The translations under genes and the position numbers were made by a program. The notes beneath the pieces were generated by a model. It saw nothing but the letters and a program-made list of their open reading frames with translations, was not told the origin of the DNA and did not search any database. This document shows positions 54,387 to 64,000 of a stretch of 64,000 nucleotides of DNA, in pieces (position 1 is the stretch's first letter; every line of letters starts with the position of its first letter). The DNA lies in the NCBI RefSeq assembly GCF_036634175.1, contig NZ_JAZIFX010000002.1:1-64000 (forward strand), in the 5' to 3' direction. Origin of the DNA: Streptomyces sp. P9-A2 (GTDB taxonomy: Bacteria > Actinomycetota > Actinomycetes > Streptomycetales > Streptomycetaceae).

Positions 54387-57071
54387 ATGGGTTCCGACGT
54401 CCCGTCTGCCGGCCGTGTTCCCCGCCGGCATGCCACTCCCACGGAGAGCACCTTCAAGGAGCTGTATGCCACCGCACTGACCTGTGGTTGCCCCGACTGC
54501 GGGGAGCCGCTGTACCGGGAGAACCCGGCCACCGGCCAGCGCGTCCTCAACAGCCAGGTCGCGCACATCCATGCCCGCAGCGAAGGCGGACCTCGGTGGG
54601 ATCCCGAGATGAGCGAGGAAGACAACCGCAGCTTCAACAACCTCATCCCGCTGTGCGGACGGCATGCCTTCGAGATCGACGCCACGCCGGAGCACTATCC
54701 GGCGGATCGCCTTCGCACCTGGAAAAGGAAGCAGATCCAGACGCACTCCCAGGCTGTGGCTCGGACTCTGAGCGACACCGAAGCAGCCGAGGTCGCCGCC
54801 GCGTCCTTCGGCACGGACGACCTCCTGGAGCGGCTGACGGCTCTGCTGCCGTTCTCGGCACGCTCACGCTCACGCTCACGCGCCGAGGCGCTGGCCCTGG
54901 CATCGAACAGCAGCCGTGCCCGCACCGTCGTCCGCCTGCGCGCTACCCCCGCCGACCGAGTAGAGGCAGCGCTGGAGTGGAGGACAGAGCAAGCCGATCC
55001 GGTGGTAGGGGTGCCTGCTGGCGCGCTGCGTGTCCTGGTAGCCCCCATGGGGGCCGGCAAGAGCGAGGAGGCGGAACGCTGGTGGAGCGAGGGACTGACC
55101 CAGGCCTGGACGGATCCGCAGGTCGAAATCCCTGTGTGGCTGGAGGCACGGGAGGTCGCAGCCACGCTGGCCGGGACCGTGCAGGAGGCACTGGGAGCCG
55201 ATCCGGTGCGCGACTGCCGGATCGTCCTGGACAACCTCGACGCGGTGAGCCCGAAAAGGGCCGACCAACTCCTCACCGACGCGCGCCGACTCGTGGCAAC
55301 CTGGCCCCAGGTACACATCCTGGCGACCACCCGCCCGGGCGCGGGCAACGTGGATGCGGCAGAACGCCTCGACGTGCCGGCATGGCCGGTACAGCGGGGC
55401 TGGGACCTGCTGCACACCGTGCTGAACGAGGACTACGTGCCCGGCTTGGACACGCACGAGATGCAGCAGCTGCTGACCAGTCCCCTGCAAGTCCACGCCC
55501 TCGCCAGCCGTCTGCGAGCCGGCGGCGACACGCAGGTCTCCACGCGTGAACTGCTGTCAGGACTCGCCCGCGCCATCCTCCAGCGCGAACACCCCGAAGC
55601 CTCACCGGAGGTATGGACAAGCCTGCCCCGACTCGCCGCCAGCATCCTGGACCAGCAAAGCCCTGTGTCAGCGAGCGCTTTCGCCCGCCAGCACGTGATC
55701 TGGGAACTGGAAGCGACCGGGCTCGTCGTCCACGACGACGGACTGCTGCGCTTTGCTCTCCCCCTGTTCGAGCAGCACTTCGCCGCGCAGGCCCTGCAAG
55801 ACGAGGAGGCACAGCTCGAAACCGCTGCGGGAGCCGAACACTTCCCGCGCTGGCGATACGCGATCGCGTTCGCCGTGGAGACCGCGACAAGTGGCCACGC
55901 GGAGGAGTTCCTGAGCCGCCTGGCCTGCACCAACCCGGCAGCCGCATCCTGGGTCCTTGACGAGACCACATCTGATCACGACACCGGCCCGCTGCCGCCG
56001 GCTTCCACGAACGGACCGGCGGGCGGATCGGCCGGAGCCTGCGACGAAGACCCCGAGCCGGCTCTCGCGATAGGGGGCCGGCTGCGTGAGGCGACGCTCT
56101 CGTGGCTTGAAGGGCTGGGCGAGCTGGGGAAGTTGTTGGCGCCGCATGATCAGGGCGCGCTCGCGCCGTGGGGTGTACTCATGGATCAGGAGGACAGGTG
56201 GATGACCGTCGCGCAGGCCCGTGAGGGAGTCCTGGACGCCGATCTCGTCGTCCGGCCAGACATCCACCCCTGGCAGTCCTTCCCCATGGCGCAATTCCAT
56301 GACCGCCAAAGCTTCGCCGTCTCCGACGCACCCCTGACTCGCTGGGTATGGTCCCGCAACCGGCTGCGTGAGCCGTTGGCACGCCGGGTGAAGAACCGCA
56401 CCCTCCCGGTCGACGCCGCCTCTCCCCTGGCGGCCGAACGGGCATGGTTCCTCGCTCAGCAGATCATGGGGAAGGGGCGGCCTGGCAGACTCGGCCGGGA
56501 GATCTCCTTGGAGGACCTCCGGCCGGAGGTGGATGCGCTGATGGCGCATGTCGAGACAACGCGATGGTCGCGGTGGCAGTGGGGCAGATACACCGTGGAC
56601 TCCGCCGACGTCCGCTGGCTCCACGCCCAGTTGCAGCACCTGCCTGAGGACAAGCTCACCGATCCGCGCCCGCCCGCCGACCGCCCAGGGGAAGGCCGCT
56701 ACCTCTGGCAGACCTACTCCCCCGAACTGACCCGATCCATCACCCAGGACGTCGTACGCGACGCCCTCGCCGGCTACCGCGACCTGGTGCAGCACAACTT
56801 TCCCCGGTTCGGGGCCGCGCTCGGCCTGTACAGCATCTTCCCGGTCCGCGCCGACGGCCTAGTGATCATGCCGGAGCCAGGTAACACCAAGGCCTACAGC
56901 GCCAACGTTGCCTACACCCTGCGCACTAATGCCGGATCTCGTATGCAGGATGCGCCAGCAGTGGAGTTCGACCTCGCCGAGGAGCCGAACATCCCCAGCT
57001 CCCTGTGGAGCAGTCTGCAAGAGGACCACGCCTCGGTGCGGAAGATTTCAAGTCCAGTGAGACGGTCGTGA
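54387..57071 (+). CDS. HNH nuclease fused to STAND-like NTPase, end altered by IS insertion
   Basis: 894 residues from ATG 54387 (54330 is an alternative). HNH module: zinc pair CGCPDC at 33-38, VAHIHAR (His60), NNLIPLC (Asn84/85) and His93. The ATPase follows with VAPMGAGKS (218-226), RIVLDNLDAV (Asp282), ILATTRPGA, and a winged-helix/helical part. The C-terminal ~500 residues look like sensor repeats. An HNH effector on a NACHT-like ATPase fits antiphage sensors that cut DNA when triggered. The last codons lie in the IS3 element, so the native tail is lost. Residues 158-163 are a short SRSRSR repeat (GCTCAC-type DNA repeat). Confidence 0.75.
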   Translation: MGSDVPSAGRVPRRHATPTESTFKELYATALTCGCPDCGEPLYRENPATGQRVLNSQVAHIHARSEGGPRWDPEMSEEDNRSFNNLIPLCGRHAFEIDATPEHYPADRLRTWKRKQIQTHSQAVARTLSDTEAAEVAAASFGTDDLLERLTALLPFSARSRSRSRAEALALASNSSRARTVVRLRATPADRVEAALEWRTEQADPVVGVPAGALRVLVAPMGAGKSEEAERWWSEGLTQAWTDPQVEIPVWLEAREVAATLAGTVQEALGADPVRDCRIVLDNLDAVSPKRADQLLTDARRLVATWPQVHILATTRPGAGNVDAAERLDVPAWPVQRGWDLLHTVLNEDYVPGLDTHEMQQLLTSPLQVHALASRLRAGGDTQVSTRELLSGLARAILQREHPEASPEVWTSLPRLAASILDQQSPVSASAFARQHVIWELEATGLVVHDDGLLRFALPLFEQHFAAQALQDEEAQLETAAGAEHFPRWRYAIAFAVETATSGHAEEFLSRLACTNPAAASWVLDETTSDHDTGPLPPASTNGPAGGSAGACDEDPEPALAIGGRLREATLSWLEGLGELGKLLAPHDQGALAPWGVLMDQEDRWMTVAQAREGVLDADLVVRPDIHPWQSFPMAQFHDRQSFAVSDAPLTRWVWSRNRLREPLARRVKNRTLPVDAASPLAAERAWFLAQQIMGKGRPGRLGREISLEDLRPEVDALMAHVETTRWSRWQWGRYTVDSADVRWLHAQLQHLPEDKLTDPRPPADRPGEGRYLWQTYSPELTRSITQDVVRDALAGYRDLVQHNFPRFGAALGLYSIFPVRADGLVIMPEPGNTKAYSANVAYTLRTNAGSRMQDAPAVEFDLAEEPNIPSSLWSSLQEDHASVRKISSPVRRS

Positions 57072-57073
57072 TG

Positions 57074-58144
57074 CTATGAGGTTTGTGGTGCGGGTTCGCG
57101 GCGCTTGGACGGGTCGTTGATCCAGGCCGTCTGGGGTATCTCGGGTGGTCGGGGGCGGCGGCCGAAGCGTTCGGGGTGGCGGGCGTATGCCTCGGCGAGG
57201 GTGACCGCGCGCTGGTCGCGGACCTCCTCGGCGGTCCCGAAGTGGACGGAGGCGGGTGTGTGCCAGCCGATGCCCGAGTGCCGGTGCTCGTGGTTGTAGT
57301 ACGCGATGAAGGCGTCGAACCATTCGCGGGCGTGGGCCAGCGAGTCGAACCGTTCGGGATAGTCCGACATGTACTTCGTGGTCTTGAACTGGGCCTCGCT
57401 GTAGGGGTTGTCGTTGGAGACCTTCGGCCGCGAGTGCGACCTTGTCACCCCGAGGTCGATCAGCAGCTGGGAGACCTTCTTGCTCGTCATCGAGGTGCCG
57501 CGGTCGGCGTGCACGGTCTCGGGCACGATCCCGTTGCGGACGATGGTCTCGCGGATCAACTCCTCGGCCCGTTCGGCCGATTCAGCGGCCTCGACGGTGT
57601 GGCCGACGATGTAGCGGCTGAAGATGTCGATGATGACGTAGGCGTGATACCAGATGCCCTTTGCCGGTCCGGCCGCCTTGGTGATGTCCCAGGTGAACAC
57701 CTGCGACGGGGCGGTGGCCACCAGCTCGGGCACCGCCTGGGCGGGGTGGGTGGCCTGTCTTCGGCGCTCGCCGGACTGGCCCTTCTCGCGCAGGATCCGG
57801 TACATCGTGGAGACCGAGCAGTGGTAGCGCCCGGCATCCAGCTCGCGGGCCCAGATCTGCGCGGGCGCCAGTTCGGCGTACTCGTCGCTGTTCATCAACT
57901 CCATTACCGCAGACCGTTCTTCGGCCGTCAGGGCCGAGGGCTGGACCTGCGGCTTGCGGGGCCGGCGTGGTGGCGCCGGACGCAGCCGGCGGTAGTGGGT
58001 GGCCCGCGAGCGGCCGGTCAGCCGGCACGCCGCAGTCACACCCAGCACGCCCTCGACGCCGGTGAACGCGTCATCGGCCACCGGGGTGACGGCAGCGTTC
58101 AGTCCGCGCCCTCGGAGATCATTTCCAAGAGCGCGGAAGCTTTT
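57074..58144 (-). CDS. IS3-family transposase OrfB (via frameshift from OrfA)
   Basis: The catalytic half, in the -1 frame relative to OrfA. DDE residues lie in VFTWDITKAAG, HADRGTSMTSKK and SNDNPYSEAQFKTTKY, with an HTH-like start (VTAACRLTGRSRATHYRRL). An A-AAA-G slippery site (58140-58144 on the plus strand reads CTTTT) precedes it, so the active OrfAB protein is made by programmed -1 frameshifting. The C-terminus is Pro/Arg-rich. Intact. Confidence 0.85.
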   Translation of the reverse strand, partial: KSFRALGNDLRGRGLNAAVTPVADDAFTGVEGVLGVTAACRLTGRSRATHYRRLRPAPPRRPRKPQVQPSALTAEERSAVMELMNSDEYAELAPAQIWARELDAGRYHCSVSTMYRILREKGQSGERRRQATHPAQAVPELVATAPSQVFTWDITKAAGPAKGIWYHAYVIIDIFSRYIVGHTVEAAESAERAEELIRETIVRNGIVPETVHADRGTSMTSKKVSQLLIDLGVTRSHSRPKVSNDNPYSEAQFKTTKYMSDYPERFDSLAHAREWFDAFIAYYNHEHRHSGIGWHTPASVHFGTAEEVRDQRAVTLAEAYARHPERFGRRPRPPEIPQTAWINDPSKRREPAPQTS

Positions 58145-58482
58145 CCCATAACCTCCAGCGCGGCCTTGTTCCGCGCCAGTTCCTTCTCCAGACGCTCCAC
58201 CTGGCGGCGCAGTTTCTCGTTCTCCGCCTCGGCAGCAGACTTCTTCGGCCTCGCCGGGCCGGTACGCTGGTCGACCAGCTTCTCCAGAGCCCCGGCATCC
58301 CGCGCGGCCCGCCACTCCTTCACATGCGAGTGGTACAGCCGCTCGCGGCGCAGGACCGCGCCCTTCTCGTTCTGCGGGGCGGCGTCGTACTCGGCCACGA
58401 TCCGCAGCTTGTACTCCGGGCTGAAAGTGCGGCGCTTCGGCCGGGGAGCCGGGTCGGATCCGGCGGACTTGCTGCTGGTCAT
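58099..58482 (-). CDS. IS3-family OrfA
   Basis: 127 residues. HTH (RRTFSPEYKLRIVAEYDAA) followed by a leucine-zipper coiled coil (AAEAENEKLRRQVERLEKEL), the standard OrfA plan for binding IS ends and multimerising. AGGAG lies upstream. Overlaps OrfB by about 45 bases at the frameshift site. Confidence 0.85.
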   Translation of the reverse strand: MTSSKSAGSDPAPRPKRRTFSPEYKLRIVAEYDAAPQNEKGAVLRRERLYHSHVKEWRAARDAGALEKLVDQRTGPARPKKSAAEAENEKLRRQVERLEKELARNKAALEVMGKASALLEMISEGAD

Positions 58483-58561
58483 GAGGGGGTGGTTCTCCTG
58501 TCGTGCCCTCTCAGGCTAACCCGCCGAAGCGGGACGTCTCACCCAAGGCTGACAGAGAGGG

Positions 58562-58702
58562 GTGTTCCATCGCCCAGCAGTGCATCACGAGGAGTTGTCG
58601 ACAGGGCTGGAACGTCAGGCCACCAACCTCGCCTACAGCTGGCTAGCCCGGGACCTGAAGGCGGTTGGCTGGCTGGAACACGCAGTGACCTTCCCGGAGT
58701 GA
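58562..58702 (+). pseudogene. Possible gene tail, 46 codons, beside the IS
   Basis: From GTG 58562 the frame reads VFHRPAVHHEELSTGLERQ, and further on NLAYSWLARDLKAVGWLEH before ending at 58702. It looks more protein-like than other frames here, and could be the displaced end of the interrupted HNH-NTPase gene, but it is one frame off when the IS is removed. It might also be the tail of a lost element gene. 58703-58909 shows nothing further. Confidence 0.3.
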
Positions 58703-58909
58703 CCGCACAGGCGGCCTGCCCAGCCGACGAAGACATCGAAGCCCGTCGCGAACCGGCCTGGCCGTGCGACCTCCTCGGCATACCCCTGGGCCGCCGACCA
58801 CCACACCATCCGCGCGCACAAGTGACAGGCCCGCGGGGACAGATGGCCTCTCCCGATCGGACGCCTCTGACCAGCGCAAACTCGCCACCCGCTATAGCAG
58901 TCTGCACAA

Positions 58910-59036
58910 GAATGACATGGCCGTTCGTCACTCATGTCAGCACCAGATGAGCACCATCCGTCAGCGCCAACCGCCAGGTCACCGGGCCCATACCACTGAC
59001 GCTCAAATGACGATTCTCAACTGACACTCCCCTACA
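58910..59036 (+). repeat. Terminal-like repeat, copy C; probable right end of a Tn7/Tn5053-like element
   Basis: Shares GAATGACATGG and TTCGTCACTCAT with copy B and the CCACTGACG-to-CCCC core with A and B. Inverted, the edge reads TGTAGGGGAGTGTCAGTTGA, like Tn7-type ends that start TGT and carry repeated binding units. TGTCAG/CGTCA units recur about every 20-30 bases. It stops at CTACA (59032-59036), and the next base begins a helicase reading frame in mid-gene. I infer that the element inserted into that helicase; its left end is not identified in the window. Confidence 0.6.
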
Positions 59037-61142
59037 GACTTGCACGCTGCGGGTTTGTCGGCTTGGGACCTGATCGTCGTGGACGAGGCCCACCGGGTTT
59101 CGGGCCGGATCGGGAAGCCGTGGGCGGTCGTGCACGACAACCAGAAGATCCCGTCCCTGCGCCGTCTGTACATGACGGCCACGCCCCGGCTGTGGCAGCT
59201 CGGGGACGAGGACGAGGCCGGCGCCCCCGGCGAGCTGGTCGCGAGCATGGAAGACGACCCCGAGAGCCCCTTCGGCAGCAGGGCGTTCACTTTGACGCTC
59301 TCGGAGGCCATCGACAGGGGAATCTGTGCCCCCTACCAGGTCGTATGCGTGGACGTCACCGACACCGCGCTCCAGGCCGCACAGCTCCTGGGCGCGGAGG
59401 GCCGCTCGGCAGAGGTCCGCGGGGCACGACTCGCCGCACTGCAGACCGCCCTGGTGAAAGCGTCCGCTGAGGAGGGCTTCCGCCGCACGCTGGTCTTCCA
59501 CCACATGGTGAAGGAGGCCGAAGCCTTCGCGGCCGGCCTCCCCGACGTCGCCGCGCAGCTGTACGCCAGCGACCCTGAGCTGTACCCCAAGGCGATCTGG
59601 GCGGACTGGCTGTGCGGGGATCACAAGCCGCTCCACCGGCGGCGTCTGCTGGGCGAGTTCGCGGCCGGGATTGCCACGGACGGCACCGTGGTGGAGAAGT
59701 GCTTCCTGTGCTCGGTGAAGGTCCTGGGCGAGGGGGTTGATACCAAAAACTGTGACTCCGTGTACTGGGCCGACGTGCGCGGCTCCATGCCCGACCTCGT
59801 CCAAGCCGTCGGCCGCGCGCTGCGCATGCAGCCCGGTGAGGGCAAGGTCGCCTCGCTCGTCGTGCCCGTCCTGCTCGGGCCGGGCGAGACGGCAGACAAC
59901 ATGCTCACGAGCAGGGCGTTCGGCGGGCTGGCCAAGCTGCTGGAGGCACTCAGGGCGCACGACGCCCGGGTAGTGGAGCAGCTCGCCGAGCAGCAGGCCC
60001 CGAGCGCCTACAAGCCCGCCTCGAAAGCCGAGCAAGACCAGGAAAGCCTGGGCGAGGGGAACGGGTCCGGCGGGCCGTCGGCGGCCGCGCGGAAGCTGCT
60101 GAAGTTCTCCACCCCGCGCGACCCGGGGCAGCTGGCCGCGTTCATCAACCTGCGGGTCCTGAACCCCGAGCACGAACACTGGCGGCGCGGCGTGGAGGCG
60201 GCCGTCATCTACGCCCGCACCCGCGGCGACCTCAAGGCGCCCTTCACCTACCGGGTGCCCGGCGGGAAGGACCAGGCGGTGGAGTCCGAGGGGTGGCCGG
60301 CCTCGCTCGCCGGATTCCCGCTGGGGCAGTGGATCGCCGACAACCGGCGTTTCTACGCCCGCGGTGACATGGACGAGGACCGCGTCGCCCAGCTGGAGAA
60401 GCTGGGCATGGTCTGGTCGCACTTCGACGTCGCGTGGGAGGAAGGTCTCGCGGCGGCACGCGGGTGGGCCAAGGAGCACGGGCACCTGCTGGCGCCGCTG
60501 GACGCCACCTTCCAGGGCTACCGGGTGGGGATCTGGCTGAAGAACGCGCGGGCCGCCGCCCGCAAGGCGCAGGAGGTCGAGCAGCGGCGTGCCGAGGGCC
60601 TGCCCGCGGGGTCGTCGGCCGGCGCGCTGTCGGACGAGCGGCGCGAGCAGCTCGAGGACATCGACCCGTCGTGGTGCCCGAGCTGGCCGGTGACGTGGCA
60701 GCGGGCCTTCCACCTCGTCCGGCTCCACCTGGAGGCCGGCCGCCCGCTGCCCACGTCGCCGGGCGACGTCGTGCACCAGGGCGAGGACCTCGGGCGGTGG
60801 GTGCGCTCGGTCCGGCTCGGCTGGGACAACCTCACCACCGTCCAGCAGTGGATGTGCGAGCACATCCTCGGGATCGAGCCCGCAGCCGAGGACGAGAAGC
60901 CGAAGCCGCGCCGCACTCAGGCCGACAAATGGGCGATCAACTACGAGGCCGCCCGGCAGTACTACGAGCGTGAGGGGCACCTTCAGGTCCCCAGGAAGCA
61001 CATCGAACGGATCGTCGGCGAGGACCAGGAGGCGCGGGAGCTGAAGCTGGGTGCCTGGATCGGCAATCAGCGGAGCAGGGCCGCGACGCTGACGCCGGAG
61101 CGGATGGAGCAGCTGTCCGCGATCGGGATGCGGTGGTCGTAG
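59037..61142 (+). pseudogene. DEAD-type helicase with helicase-associated repeats, N-terminal half lost
   Basis: The reading begins without a start signal at DLHAAGLSAWDLIVVDEAH, so motif I and everything before motif II are missing. Present: DEAH-type motif II, YMTATPRLW, FHHMVKEAEAF, KVLGEGVDTKNCDSV, and QAVGRALRMQPGEGK (motif VI). At least three helicase-associated repeats follow, each with a W-x(n)-G-W/G-W-I pattern (GFPLGQWIADNRRFYARGDM, GYRVGIWLKNARAAARKAQ, LGAWIGNQRSRAATL). Large helicases of this type are typical of Streptomyces chromosome ends and linear plasmids. Cut by the element end at 59036. A terminator follows. Confidence 0.8.
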
Positions 61143-61153
61143 CGACAAGCAGC

Positions 61154-61183
61154 GGGCCCGTGCAGGGTGATCTGCACGGGCCC
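61154..61183. terminator. Bidirectional terminator between convergent helicase genes
   Basis: Perfect 12-base inverted repeat, arms 61154-61165 and 61172-61183 (GGGCCCGTGCAG), loop of six. It lies 12 bases after the stop of the plus-strand helicase and 94 bases before the end of the opposite gene. Confidence 0.75.
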
Positions 61184-61276
61184 AGAGCCGGACGGCGGTG
61201 TGGCGGGGGCGGACATCAGCACTCTGTCTGCGACAGCGTCCAGCGGCCAAGGTGATGCGTGTGACGGCTCCGAACC

Positions 61277-64000
61277 CTATGCCCCGGGACTGATGGTGAT
61301 GGTGAGATCGACCTGATCGTAGCCAGCCAGCTGGTCGGTGCCTGCGGTGTCAGCGAGGGACCGGGTGTCGGTGTGCAGGAGGGCCGTGACCAAGGGGGCG
61401 GGCCGGTCGTCGAGGGCCAGCGCGAGCGGCCGGGCGGTGCCCTTGGCGATCCAGCCGAGAGGGAGGCCGTTGTGCTCGACCCGGATGGCGTTTGGGTCAG
61501 TCGGGTTGTCGTAATCGCGAACGAGGTCGAGGACGGTTCCCGCGGGCAGGCCGGCGAGGTACCCATCACTGTAGGTGTGCCGGACGCCGCGTAGGGGGGT
61601 GGTGAATGTTCCGCGGCCGCTGAGGATGGTCTTCTGGACGGTGCGGGGGCTGCGCCGCTCGGCACTGCGGATGAGCAGGGACGCGGTGCTGGGGGTGGTG
61701 ATGGCGGTGATCTCGTCGGTGGTGAGGTTGCCGAGCCAGCCGGTGAAATCAGAGAAGGACGGCTCGGGGACAGGGCAGCGTGCGGCCAGGTCGATTGCCT
61801 CGCTGCGCTGGTGGATGCCCAGGCTGGCGGCGTAGCAGGCAGGGGCGGTGTCAACACCGTACTTGAGCATGGCCGGCAGGGCGGCGAGTGAGCCTTCGGG
61901 TGTGATGCCGTGGCGGATCTCCAGGATCTGCAGGATCGAGGAGACGGCCCAGGCCAGGTCTTGGACGATCACCTTGTCGATGTAGTCCGAGGTGACGGTG
62001 ATGTCCTTGGCGTCAAGGAGCAGCTCGTAGTGGCTGTGGATCTCCTGGAGCGTCCAGCCGGCAATCCAGTCCCCAGCGAGAGGGACGACCGCCCCGATCG
62101 GCCGGTCCTTGGCAGTGGCGCTCCGGCGGAGTTCCTGAATCTTGGTGGCAGCGGTCAGGACGATGTCGCGCAGTGCCGGCCATGTCGCGGAGGCAAAGAG
62201 CCCGGGGTGCTCGGTGAGGGTGTTCGCGAGCTGCTCGGCGGCGATGATCGCGTCGAGGCCGCCTTGTAGGCTCAGTCCTGTGCGCAGGATCGCCGCGCGG
62301 GCGGCCGGGTCGGGGAGCTGTCGGGCGAGAGCGGCGATGCGGCGGGCGGTGAACCGGGCGAGCGGCTTGAGGGACCACTCCTGGGCGCCAATCTGGTGGC
62401 CGCCCAGGGTGTGAGTGAGCAGGTCGTGTGCCGCGTCCTCCAGCAGCTGCTGGTCGGGGGTGTCGACGACTTCTTCGGCGAGCATCGTCAGGAGCTGGAG
62501 ATCGAGCGCCTGCGCCCAGTCGGTCAGCTCTTCCTCTTCTGGGTCGGGCAGTTCGATGTCCGTCAGGTTCTGTCCCGAGGCGGGGCGGGCGCCCAGTCTC
62601 GGGATGGCAAGGCGGTGGTAGAGCGCGCCGATGGTGGACAGGACCGGTTCGATGTTGCCCTTGTCGAGGTAGCGGCGCTGAAGCTTTCGGGCGTCCGCGG
62701 CGTCCTTGGCGATGAGGACGACGTGGCCCTCGGTCTCCTGGAAGGCTCGGCCGGCGCGCCCGGCTGCGTTCCAGAACTCGCGGACGTCGATCTGCTCTTG
62801 GTTCCGCCAGGTGCTGTGCACCAGCACAGTCTTGACCGGCAGGTTCATGCCCTGGGAGAGGGTGCTGGTGGCGCACAGCACGCGCAGTGCGCCGGCGCGG
62901 TAGGGCGCGCTCCAGCAGGTGCCGGACGGGCTGCGGGACCGTGCCGTGGTGGTAGGCGATGCCCTGGGTCACCATCACGGTGAGTTCGTGCTCCTCGCCG
63001 AGGTGCTCGGCGATTCGCTCCGAGAGTGCCAGGCGTTGATCCCGCTGGTTCCGCACGCCGAGCACCGGGGTGTCTGTCTTCTTCAGTGCCGTTTGCAGGG
63101 CGCGCGCGGTGGCCTGCGCGTAGGCGGGCTGGGTGGTGGATATCAGTACCGGGCCGAGGTGTTCGAAGTGCAGCGTCAGTGCGGCCGCGACGTCCTTGGC
63201 GTCGCGCGGGGACAATCGCTTTCGGACGAGGTGGCGGGTGAGCACCTTGGGTACGAAGAAGTCTCTGCCTTGGGCGGTGCCGTAGTGGATGCTGCCGGTC
63301 TGTCCGTCCTTCTCCTGCCCCTGCCAGGAGAAGATCCCGGTGCGTAGCTGGGAGGGCGACCAGTCGATCTTCGCGTGGTTGGTGCCGTGGGCGGTGGGCT
63401 CCAGCCAGCGGGCGATGTCTTCGCCGTTGGGCAGGACCGCGGACAGCAGGACGATCCGCGCCTGCGGGGTGGTGCGGCGGATCCGGGTGAGGACCATCTC
63501 CAGGCGCAGCCCGCGCACGGACCGGTCGATGGAGTGTCCTTCGTCGACGAGGACCAGGCGCAGCCGGCCGGCGAGTTCGGGGGTGTTGCGCAGTAGCAAG
63601 TCGAGTTTCTCGGTGGTGACGACGAGGACGTCAGTGTAGTCCAGGAGGTGGTTCTCGTAGCGGACGTGTTCGGCGCCGCCGAAGAGGGAGGAGACGCGCA
63701 GGCCGACGAGTTCGAGGCTGGCGGCGAGGTGCCGTTCGACCTGGGCGGCGAGCGCGCGGGTGGGCACCACGTACACGGCCAGCGGCGGGTCCATGAAGCG
63801 CAGAAGCAGCCCGAGGGGGCTGTCGTCGGCCTCACCGGTGTCGGCGAGGGCGTGGAGGATGGCCCACTCGGCGATGTGGGTCTTGCCCGCGGAGGTGGGC
63901 ATGGTGACCGTGAAGTTGTGGGCCCGGGCGTCAAGGAGTCCGGCGTCCAGGGCGGTGCGCTGGGAGGGCCAGACCTGGGTGAGCGGGCGGTCGGAGACGA
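61277..64000 (-). pseudogene. Ski2-like SF2 helicase with HIRAN domain; frameshifted and running off the window
   Basis: In minus-strand order: VTMPTSAGKT (motif I), YVVPTRALAAQ, LVLVDEGHSID (motif II), LLSAVLPNGEDIARW, then GIAYHHGTVPQPVRHLL in one frame. The sense reading continues in the next frame as RAGALRVLCATSTLSQGMNL (motifs IVa/V) and FWNAAGRAGRAF (motif VI). The shift lies in a CCC run (plus 62903-62905, GGG); one extra base accounts for it. The end carries a HIRAN domain (GVRHTYSDGYLAGL, then DYDNPTDPNAIRV), which in HLTF-type helicases binds DNA 3' ends. The start is beyond 64000. Either a true frameshift or a one-base sequencing error. Confidence 0.8.

Larger units (their letters stand above)
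57057..58542 (-). mobile_element. IS3-family insertion sequence
   Basis: Carries OrfA and OrfB on the minus strand. The ends share GTGAGACG: 57057-57064 and, inverted, 58535-58542. The flanks carry a CCA direct repeat (57054-57056 and 58543-58545), consistent with a 3-base target duplication. It is inserted in the 3' end of the HNH-NTPase gene. Ends beyond eight bases are not clearly matched. No internal damage is seen, so it may be active. Confidence 0.8.

Noticed and set aside
54860..54880. Short tandem GCTCAC-type repeat in the HNH-NTPase gene
   Set aside because: Only about three units encoding SRSRSR; in frame and too short to suggest phase variation with confidence.
58539..58931. Minus-strand frame of 130 codons across the copy C area
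   Set aside because: It covers end-repeat sequence and has no coding character.
1..64000. CRISPR arrays
   Set aside because: I saw no series of evenly spaced identical repeats; the short direct repeats present are transposon-end units or iteron-like sites.

Overview
The window is very GC-rich DNA with strong third-position GC bias, GTG/ATG starts and many 1-4 base stop/start overlaps. It looks like Streptomyces or a close relative, and more like a linear plasmid or chromosome-arm accessory region than core chromosome. The main pointer is a coupled gene pair at 8.5-12.1 kb that resembles the telomere-maintenance pair tap-tpg. No housekeeping gene is present except an initiator tRNA gene. These assignments rest on motif recognition alone; no database search was possible.

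Layout. 1-900 is non-coding: three consecutive three-base-loop hairpins, a cluster of GTTACATAA-like sites, and one copy (A) of a repeat seen again at 8.4 kb (B) and 58.9-59.0 kb (C). An initiator tRNA with its own terminator follows (901-1019). On the minus strand lie a large all-helical protein of unknown function (1193-4942), a GIY-YIG-like protein and a ParB/DGQHR-like protein (5495-7872), the tpg/tap-like pair (8538-12128), a further GTTACATAA cluster, and an HTH protein with a small membrane protein (12366-13582).

14.1-57 kb is a dense island of predicted nucleic-acid-directed conflict systems. (i) 14078-19450: a small protein, a DUF559-type nuclease/SF2 helicase fusion, and a large protein ending in a TerD domain. 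(ii) 19687-26117: a 1750-residue STAND ATPase with a Cap4/DUF4297-like nuclease head, plus a partner. (iii) 26359-31224, minus strand: a Upf1-like SF1 helicase, an unknown protein, a Cas4-like nuclease and a coiled-coil protein. (iv) 31349-35793: SbcD/SbcC. (v) 36294-39824: TniA/TniB-type transposition proteins plus an unfamiliar third protein. (vi) 40573-47812: the three-gene pPIWI-RE system (nuclease, DinG-type helicase, PIWI-RE protein), with a divergent Bles03/DUF1917-like gene upstream. (vii) 47933-57071: an unknown minus-strand gene, a broken UvrD-type helicase, a second member of the large family seen at 1193-4942, and an HNH-NTPase fusion cut at its end by an IS3-family element (57057-58542).

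The right part is damaged backbone. Repeat copy C ends at 59036, exactly where a helicase with helicase-associated repeats begins without its N-terminal half; this fits a transposon end inside that gene. A frameshifted Ski2-like helicase with a HIRAN domain runs off the right edge. Tight overlaps show that members of each cluster are co-translated. The best candidates for undescribed biology are clusters (i) and (iii), the duplicated large family, and the tap-like protein with tandem Phd-like modules and a DnaB-like domain lacking the Walker lysine.
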